Below are positions 13,838-18,444 of a stretch of DNA of 18,444 nt, one piece after another (position 1 is the stretch's first letter; each line of letters begins with the position of its first letter). The notes beneath the pieces are model-generated. The model saw only the letters and a program-made list of their open reading frames with translations, made no database searches and had not been told where the DNA came from. The position numbers and the translations under genes are program-made. Where the stretch lies: contig RPOS01000055.1 of assembly GCA_003820635.1 (NCBI GenBank), positions 1-18,444 of the forward strand, written 5' to 3'. Source of the stretch: Verrucomicrobiaceae bacterium (lineage in GTDB: Bacteria > Verrucomicrobiota > Verrucomicrobiae > Verrucomicrobiales > Akkermansiaceae).

Positions 13838-14740
13838 TCAGCAGGCTGCTGCGGAGGTTCCGATCACTTTATTGACGCGACCGGCGATCACTTCGGCCAG
13901 TTGGCTTTCGCCTTCTTCGCGCAGGAAGGCGCAGTAGTTTTCCGCCACGGCTTCAAGGTCTTTGTGGTATTCCGGGCCGAGTGCCTCGAAGTCGGCGAGC
14001 GCCCGTTCGAAATGGCGGCGGGCCCACGCGCGGTCGCCGGTGCTGAGCAGGGCGAGCGCGAGATTGTTGTGGGACTGTGCGGTGTCCGGATGCTCCTCGC
14101 CCAACAGTTTGCGGCGGGTATCGAGCGCGATTTCGTGCATTTGGCGCGATTGCTCGTGAAAACCGGCGGCTTGATAGAGCGCTCCGAGATTGCTGGAAAC
14201 AGTGGCGGTTTGTTCGTGTTCCTGGCCGAGTTGGGAATGGAGAATTTCCAGCGCCCGCAGGAAATAGGTTTCCGCCATGTCCAGATTGCCGGCAGCTTTG
14301 TGGAGGAAGCCGAGATTGTTGGTCATCGCCGCGACATCAAGCATCAGCGGCGGCTCGTGGAGTTCGAAAAAGCCGATGGCTTTCTGCCATTGGTCACCCG
14401 CCTTGTCCTCCCGGCCCATGCCATCGTAGGCGGCACCCAACCCGGCATGAAGGCGGCCGATTTGCGCCAAGCGGTCCGGACGCTCCTCGAGTTGGTCGAT
14501 CGCCTGGCGGTAGTCATCCCGGGCGTGCTCGAAATTGCCGAGCTGCCGGTGCAGATCTCCGCGGAGTTCGAGCGTGGTGGCGAAGAGATCAATACTGTCT
14601 AGATCAGGCCCCAGGCTTTGCTGGGCCTTTTCCACGGCGGCGTTTGCCGCATGGAGCGCCTCGTCGAGGTCGCCCGCGGCACGGAGGGTTTCCACGCGGT
14701 CCTGCAAAATGCCGATGAGGGTGGCGGTAGGGGAGTCCAT
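13838..14740 (-). CDS. Tetratricopeptide repeat protein (kinesin light chain-like repeats)
   Basis: The 300-residue protein is almost entirely TPR helices, a fold that mediates protein-protein contacts. About six repeats of 34-42 residues can be seen. Clear ones are LRGDLHRQLGNFEHARDDYR, NNLGFLHKAAGNLDMAETYF, SNLGALYQAAGFHEQSRQMH and NNLALALLSTGDRAWARRHF. The spacing and the LGxEHPDTA-type linkers (LGEEHPDTAQ) resemble kinesin light chain type TPRs. No signal peptide or membrane segment is visible, so it is probably cytoplasmic. It lies 27 bases after the recO stop on the same strand and may be co-transcribed with it. The partner is unknown. Confidence 0.9.
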   Translation of the reverse strand: MDSPTATLIGILQDRVETLRAAGDLDEALHAANAAVEKAQQSLGPDLDSIDLFATTLELRGDLHRQLGNFEHARDDYRQAIDQLEERPDRLAQIGRLHAGLGAAYDGMGREDKAGDQWQKAIGFFELHEPPLMLDVAAMTNNLGFLHKAAGNLDMAETYFLRALEILHSQLGQEHEQTATVSSNLGALYQAAGFHEQSRQMHEIALDTRRKLLGEEHPDTAQSHNNLALALLSTGDRAWARRHFERALADFEALGPEYHKDLEAVAENYCAFLREEGESQLAEVIAGRVNKVIGTSAAAC

Positions 14741-14767
14741 CGTTAGGGAAGGGTGTATCTGGAGTTA

Positions 14768-15340
14768 CTATCGCTGCTTTCCTTCGGCTGACGAGCTCAA
14801 ATCATCGCTTTTGGAAAGTCTTTCGAGCAGCTCGCCGCGCGTGGATGGCAGGCTGCCGAGTGCATCGCGCAGGGAAAAGTGCGCCTGGCGCTGGTCGTGG
14901 GAAATTCCGAGCAGTCGCGCCAATTCACGCTCGTAGTGGCGCAGCGCCCGTGCGCCGGGCTCATTTCGTTCCACGTGATCGAGCGCGCGGCCCAGAAGAT
15001 CGTAAAGTCCGGGCTCCGGATGCTCCGGCTCCACTGCGGATTCCAAGAGCTGGCAACAATACGCCGCGAAAAGTGTGGAGCTGTAGTTTCTCCGCAGTCC
15101 CTCGCGCCAATGCCGGATGGAAACCTCCCGCAGCGCGTGCAGCTCACCGCGTTTCGCCCGCTGGAAAACGATCTCGCCACCGAAAAACAAGTCGAGCTGC
15201 CCCGCGAACGGGCTCTTCGGCCGCCGCGCGCCCTTCGCCACCGTCTTGATCAAGCCGTGCTCCTCGGTGAACCAATGGACGATCAGGCTGCTATCCGTCA
15301 GCCGGGTGAGGCGGATGATCGTGGCCTGCGTCGGGTGCAC
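14768..15340 (-). CDS. recO: DNA repair protein RecO
   Basis: RecO helps load RecA at gaps covered by SSB in the RecFOR pathway. I place the start at GTG 15340, giving 190 residues (MHPTQATIIRLTRLTDSSLI). The N-terminal OB fold has the family pattern IVHWFTEEHGLIKTVAKGAR followed by RPKSPFAGQLDLFF. The helical C-terminal part includes ALRHYERELARLLGI. It is shorter than the Escherichia coli protein (about 240) and lacks cysteines of a zinc finger. The frame continues open upstream into the neighbouring disrupted gene, but no ATG, GTG or TTG occurs in frame between that gene's end and the chosen start. The start is therefore moderately sure and the identity good. Confidence 0.88.
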   Translation of the reverse strand: MHPTQATIIRLTRLTDSSLIVHWFTEEHGLIKTVAKGARRPKSPFAGQLDLFFGGEIVFQRAKRGELHALREVSIRHWREGLRRNYSSTLFAAYCCQLLESAVEPEHPEPGLYDLLGRALDHVERNEPGARALRHYERELARLLGISHDQRQAHFSLRDALGSLPSTRGELLERLSKSDDLSSSAEGKQR

Positions 15341-15407
15341 GGCCGCACGCTCGGAGAATTCGCGTGGTTTGGCGATGCAATTTCCGCGTGGTGCGTGGAG
15401 CCATCGG

Positions 15408-16277
15408 TCACTCGTAAACGCCGAAGTCGTGCGCGGCGCGGACCAGCGCATGGATGTTCTCCGGCGGCGTGCCGGCCGGGATGGCGCAGCCGGCATTGAG
15501 AATGAACCCGCCTCCGGGTTTCCAGATTTCAATGAGGCGGCGCGCACCTGGTCGGCCGTGCCGCGGGCAACGAGGCCGCTCGGATCGATATTTCCGAAAA
15601 GGACGTGGTTCTTGCCAACGGTGCTCTTGGCAAGTGCGGCGTTGGTCTTGTAGTCGAGCTCGAAGCCGCAGAAATCATAAGCGCCGAGCGATTCCTGGAT
15701 GCGCGTGGTATCGCCGCAAATGTGGATGACGGTGAAAAGGCCCTCGGCGGCGACTTCGCGCACGAGTCGTTCCTCGAAGGGTCGCGAGAATTGCTCGAAC
15801 ATCGCGGGCGAAATTACATCCGGCCCGCTGAAGCTGTCGCCCAGCGAGGTGAAATGCGCGCCAGCTGCGGCGACCGCGCGATGAACCGCCAGATGGCTTT
15901 GATGACAGACTTCCAACAAGCGCGTGATGTCCGGGTTTTCCGGTTCCTCGGCCAAGTCCATGAGAAAGTCCTCGCTGCCTCGCAGCAGGCAGGCCAGGGA
16001 GAACGGGCCCTGGTCGCAGTTGCCACGAATGGAGATCTCCGAGCCCACGGCTTTCGCAAGAATGCGCACGGCTTCCAACAACACCGGAATCCGCCCGTCC
16101 CGCGTGGAATCCACGGGTTTCAATCCGCCAACCTCTTCAAGGCTCCGGATCCGTGCGGTATTGCCACATGCTGACTCCGGCCTCCCGCGCGGCGGCCAGG
16201 AAATTGTGGAGGCAAACCGGCACCCGGTCTGGCAGGCGGCCCTTGATGACGGCATCGACGCGTTGTTTGGAATTCAT
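15408..16277 (-). pseudogene. URO-D family (MtaA/HemE-like) methyltransferase gene, disrupted
   Basis: Family members use cobalamin or a related corrinoid methyl group, or decarboxylate uroporphyrinogen; this one lacks the HemE RQAGRY motif and is closer to the methyltransferase branch. It begins at ATG 16277 with MNSKQRVDAVIKGRLPDRVP and VSMWQYRTDPE, then stops at 16137. A second frame continues with SLEEVGGLKPVDSTRDGRIP, RGNCDQGPFSLACLLRG, the metal-site motif HICGDTT, and GNIDPSGLVARGT. After about 15540 the C-terminus WKPGGGFILNAGCAIPAGTP, with the metal-ligand Cys, is in the first frame again and ends at 15408. Compared with my memory of relatives, about 45-60 residues are missing at the first junction (near 16137-16150). 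The second break fits a GGG run reduced to GG at 15539-15540 (plus strand). Two lesions suggest a pseudogene, unless they are sequence errors. Confidence 0.8.
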
Positions 16278-16300
16278 GGCATGAATGGGTGTGAGAAAAC

Positions 16301-17275
16301 TCAGCGCGCGGGGTGCTGCAACTGCGGTTGGTGTTGGTAGGACGGATCTTTTTCCTGAAGCGCCTGGATGGCGGCAATCTCTGTCCGAACAGCGACAAGA
16401 CCATCCGGGCAAGGCGGAGATCGTGGCGGATCAGCGCATGGAGTTTGCCAAGATTGTAGCAAGGCACCGCCGCATACATGTGATGCTCGGTGTGATAGTT
16501 CATCTGCCAGTAATGGAAGCGCGTCACCGGATGGAGGGCGAAGGTGCGGCAGCACAGACGGAAGTCCGGCACATGATCCTGCAGCCCGATGTGCTGCGTG
16601 TTGTTGCATAGGAAAAACAGCCAGCCTCCATAAAACGGCGCGAGCGTGACCAGCACCGGAATGATCCACTGGCCGCTTGCCAGTGATGCCGCCGCGATCA
16701 GTCCGTGACCTAACAGGATAATGCGTGCCCAGCGCACCGGAACCCTGCGCTTTCCACGCGGCCACCGGATCAATGAAACCCGTCAGCAAGAAGTGGCGGA
16801 CCATCAGGCGCAGCGGCAGCACCACCTCCAAGTCATCGGGAGGATGCAGCGTGTAGCGGTGGTGCCGCGTGTGGCTTGCGTGGAAGGTTTCATGGTTGAT
16901 CCATCCGAGAAACGCGAGAATATGGCAGAACAAACGGTTCAACCGATTGGTCTGGAAAACCGTGCCGTGGCCCATTTCGTGAACGCCGTTGATCAGGAAT
17001 GCCGTCACCATCCCGTGCGCAAAAACCAAGGCCGCCGTCGCCAGCCACGGCCAGTGCCGGAATGAATAAAAGGCGGCGCATCCGGTTGCGGCGAGGATCC
17101 CCAGATATCCCAGGGTCTGAACCGCACCCTTGAGGTCGCTTTTCTTGTGCAGTGCCTTGAATTCCGCCGTGGGGATCGGTGTGCGATACCAATCGATCAC
17201 CGGTTTCTTGCGTTCCTTGACGGTGAATTCGGCCAGTGATTCCGGTTCAGGGCCCGGCTGCTCGGGGATGCTCAT
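16301..17275 (-). pseudogene. Membrane fatty-acid desaturase gene, disrupted
   Basis: Di-iron membrane desaturases introduce double bonds into acyl chains. The start at ATG 17275 (or 17287, four residues earlier) gives an N-terminus with two membrane segments and His boxes HEMGH (residues 99-103) and HTRHH (135-139). After DPVAAWKA, near 16739-16755, the family sequence continues in another frame: RWARIILLGHGLIAAASL, LVTLAPFYGGWLFFLCNNTQ, DFRLCC, and the third His box HTEHH (16480-16494). Near 16416 it returns to the first frame (PPCPDGLVAV) and ends at 16301. About 30-36 residues seem to be missing at the first break; the second break fits GGG reduced to GG at 16416-16417. The first frame happens to stay open throughout, so a 324-residue product could be made, but without the third His box, and it should be inactive. 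Confidence 0.82.
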
Positions 17276-17341
17276 GTGAGAAATCATGGCAGCATCATCC
17301 GATGTTTGCTTTCGATCCGATAGTGCGATGCAAAATTGAAC
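17276..17341. promoter_or_regulatory. Divergent promoter region between desaturase gene and AraC-type regulator
   Basis: The 66 bases between the two divergent starts must hold the promoters of both genes and probably the binding site of the regulator. I see no convincing -35/-10 pair. CGATCCGATAGTGCGAT (about 17313-17329) has some internal repetition (CGAT three times) and could be part of an operator, but this is weak. Confidence 0.3.
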
Positions 17342-18205
17342 ATGCCTACAACCCGCCAACTCTTCGCCCGCGCCCGGATCGTCATGCGCCCCGCATCCGG
17401 AGCCCTGCGGGGCCGGCTCCAGCTGGGCCGCTACAATTACATCTCCGCAAAATCCGGCCTGCGCGAACACCGGCACCGCAGCGCCATCGAGATCTGCTTC
17501 CTCGTCAAAGGGCGGCAGACCTACCGCGTCGGCGGGGAATACCACTCCCTGCGCGGCGGCGATGTATTTGTCACTTTTCCTGACGAAACCCACAGCACAG
17601 GCGGTCTGCCCGAGGGAAAGGGAATCCTCTATTGGATGGTGTTGGCCATGCCGGAAAAAGGACGTTCATTTCTCGGTCTGCCGGATCAGGAAGGCGCGGC
17701 GTTGGCGCGGGCGCTGCGCGGCCTGGGCCGCCGCCATTTCCGTGGATCTCCCAAGATGAAGGAGCATCTCGATGCCTTCACGCGGATATTCCACGAATCC
17801 CGCGGAGCTCTCCGCTCGTGTGCCATGACGAACCATGCCGCGGCCTTTCTGCTGGAGGTGCTCGCCTGCGAGCGCATGCCGGATTCCGCGAAACCCGCAC
17901 GCTCGCTGGCACCCGTCCTGGAGCACATCCGCAGCAATCCCGGCGAGGCGCCGGGCATTCCCGAACTCGCAAGGCGCGCAGGCTTTTCCGAAGCCAGATT
18001 CAAGGCCCGCTTCAAGCAGGAAACCGGCATTCCCCCCGGCGAATTCGTCCTGCGGACCCGCATCGATGAGGCCCGACGCCGGCTTATCGCGGGCCGCGAT
18101 CCGATCACCCGCATCGCCTTCGATCTCGGATTTTCCAGTTCCCAATACTTCGCCACCGTATTCCGGCGCTTCACCGGCATGAGTCCGAGTGAGTTTGGAG
18201 CGTGA
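17342..18205 (+). CDS. AraC-family transcriptional regulator with cupin sensor domain
   Basis: The 287-residue protein has the two-domain layout of AraC-type activators. The N-terminal half is a cupin-like ligand domain with REHRHRSAIEICFLVKG (His43, His45, Glu50) and the second cupin strand LRGGDVFVTFPDETHSTGG. The last 100 residues (about 188-287) contain two helix-turn-helix units: IPELARRAGFSEARFKARFK and ITRIAFDLGFSSSQYFATVF, followed by the typical end RRFTGMSPSEF. The ATG at 17342 is preferred to an in-frame TTG six bases earlier. It diverges from the desaturase gene, so control of that gene is likely by context. The ligand is unknown. Confidence 0.93.
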   Translation: MPTTRQLFARARIVMRPASGALRGRLQLGRYNYISAKSGLREHRHRSAIEICFLVKGRQTYRVGGEYHSLRGGDVFVTFPDETHSTGGLPEGKGILYWMVLAMPEKGRSFLGLPDQEGAALARALRGLGRRHFRGSPKMKEHLDAFTRIFHESRGALRSCAMTNHAAAFLLEVLACERMPDSAKPARSLAPVLEHIRSNPGEAPGIPELARRAGFSEARFKARFKQETGIPPGEFVLRTRIDEARRRLIAGRDPITRIAFDLGFSSSQYFATVFRRFTGMSPSEFGA

Positions 18206-18248
18206 AAAATCCCGTTTGGCCTTTTTTCCCAACAAGAGTCCTGCATTT

Positions 18249-18279
18249 ACCCCCTTGTTTTTAAGGGATGAGTGGGGGT
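18249..18279 (+). other. Two mutually exclusive hairpins after the AraC-type gene
   Basis: ACCCCC (18249-18254) can pair with GGGGGT (18274-18279), or CCCTT (18252-18256) with AAGGG (18263-18267) around the loop GTTTTT. Both lie in the 109-base spacer between the AraC-type stop and the next promoter. They may be part of a terminator for the regulator gene. No T-tract follows, so function is uncertain. Confidence 0.3.
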
Positions 18280-18281
18280 TG

Positions 18282-18344
18282 GCGAAAAAAACCAAAAAAC
18301 TTTCACAAAATGGATTGACGTGGGTAGGTGATGGGCCGTAGCTT
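18282..18344 (+). promoter_or_regulatory. Strong sigma70-like promoter with A-tract (UP-like) element
   Basis: TTGACG (18315-18320) matches five of six -35 consensus bases. TAGCTT (18339-18344) at an 18-base spacing matches the key first, second and last -10 positions. Phased A-tracts (AAAAAAA, AAAAAA, AAAA) lie directly upstream from 18285 to 18310, as in UP elements of highly transcribed stable-RNA promoters. Transcription would start near 18351. Confidence 0.6.
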
Positions 18345-18348
18345 CGCG

Positions 18349-18444
18349 GGCCGCCACGAAGCAGGGCGGCCGAGAGACAGTCTGTCGATCGCGGTGCTGC
18401 TGAGAAGCAACCCACCCGATCGGCTTTTTAGTCCCCTCGAAGGA
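18349..18444 (+). ncRNA. Structured 5' leader or small RNA, running to window end
   Basis: Directly after the promoter lie GGCCGCC (18349-18355) and GGCGGCC (18365-18371), a perfect 7-bp stem. A second hairpin spans 18386-18422: CGATCG pairs with CGATCG, GGTG with CACC, TGCT with AGCA, closed by a GAGA tetraloop. GGCTTTTTA follows (18422-18430). This could be an intrinsic terminator ending an RNA of about 80 bases. It could also be a stable-RNA leader with a boxA-like GCTTTTTA after a hairpin. The segment GCCGAGAGACAGTC (18369-18382) also resembles the P1/P2 start of RNase P RNA. I cannot decide between these; no ORF is visible. Confidence 0.4.

Noticed and set aside
13901..14718. Plus-strand open frames opposite the TPR gene
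   Set aside because: The minus frame has regular TPR motifs; the plus frames show none and have no fitting start context.
16301..17275. Programmed frameshifting in the desaturase gene
   Set aside because: Residues are missing at the first break, no slippery heptamer or pseudoknot is evident, and the second break is explained by a single lost base.
1..18444. CRISPR arrays, tRNA genes, insertion sequences or phage genes
   Set aside because: I looked for regular direct repeats with spacers, cloverleaf-like ends and transposase motifs and found none.

Overview
The window is a GC-rich bacterial chromosome segment. About three quarters of it is one long rightward ribosomal-protein run in which the str, S10 and spc clusters are joined. 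The likely host is a member of Verrucomicrobiota (PVC superphylum), perhaps of the Verrucomicrobiaceae/Akkermansiaceae type. This is an inference from the lack of rpmD (L30) and rpsN (S14) at their usual places, from fusA running straight into rpsJ without tuf, and from the style of the RecO, desaturase and URO-D relatives. No rRNA or database hit supports it here.

Layout. Positions 1-435 hold the C-terminal end of fusA (EF-G). The S10/spc genes follow, all on the plus strand: rpsJ, rplC, rplD, rplW, rplB, rpsS, then an unrelated exported coiled-coil protein gene (3664-4392), rplV, rpsC, rplP, rpmC, rpsQ, rplN, rplX, rplE, rpsH, rplF, rplR, rpsE, rplO, secY, adk and map. The spc-type tail (secY-adk-map) ends the run. 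infA, rpmJ and the alpha operon do not follow.

From 13838 to 17275 the genes are on the minus strand. Read in transcription order they are a membrane fatty-acid desaturase (disrupted), a URO-D-family methyltransferase-like gene (disrupted), recO and a TPR protein. An AraC-type regulator (17342-18205) diverges from the desaturase. The last 240 bases hold A-tracts, a sigma70-like promoter and a strongly folded transcript start that runs off the window.

Points of interest. (1) A secreted-protein gene sits inside one of the most conserved gene strings in bacteria. (2) S3 has a Gly/Arg/Asp-rich C-terminal tail and S5 a Gly/Arg/Gln/Tyr-rich N-terminal tail; both proteins line the mRNA entry site of the 30S subunit. 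(3) Nearly all genes in the run lack a Shine-Dalgarno sequence but have C immediately before the ATG (20 of 22). (4) Three different short-period repeat arrays lie in spacers of the operon; the one before rplN is an inverted repeat of four 8-bp units per arm. (5) Two adjacent minus-strand genes carry the same kind of damage: an internal deletion plus a G/C run one base short near the 3' end.

The genes of the main run build the ribosome, the Sec translocon (SecY), the ATP/AMP balance enzyme Adk and the nascent-chain processing enzyme Map. I found no CRISPR array, tRNA, transposase or phage gene. No wholly new multi-gene system is evident; the embedded exported protein and the paired S3/S5 tails are the best candidates for undescribed biology.
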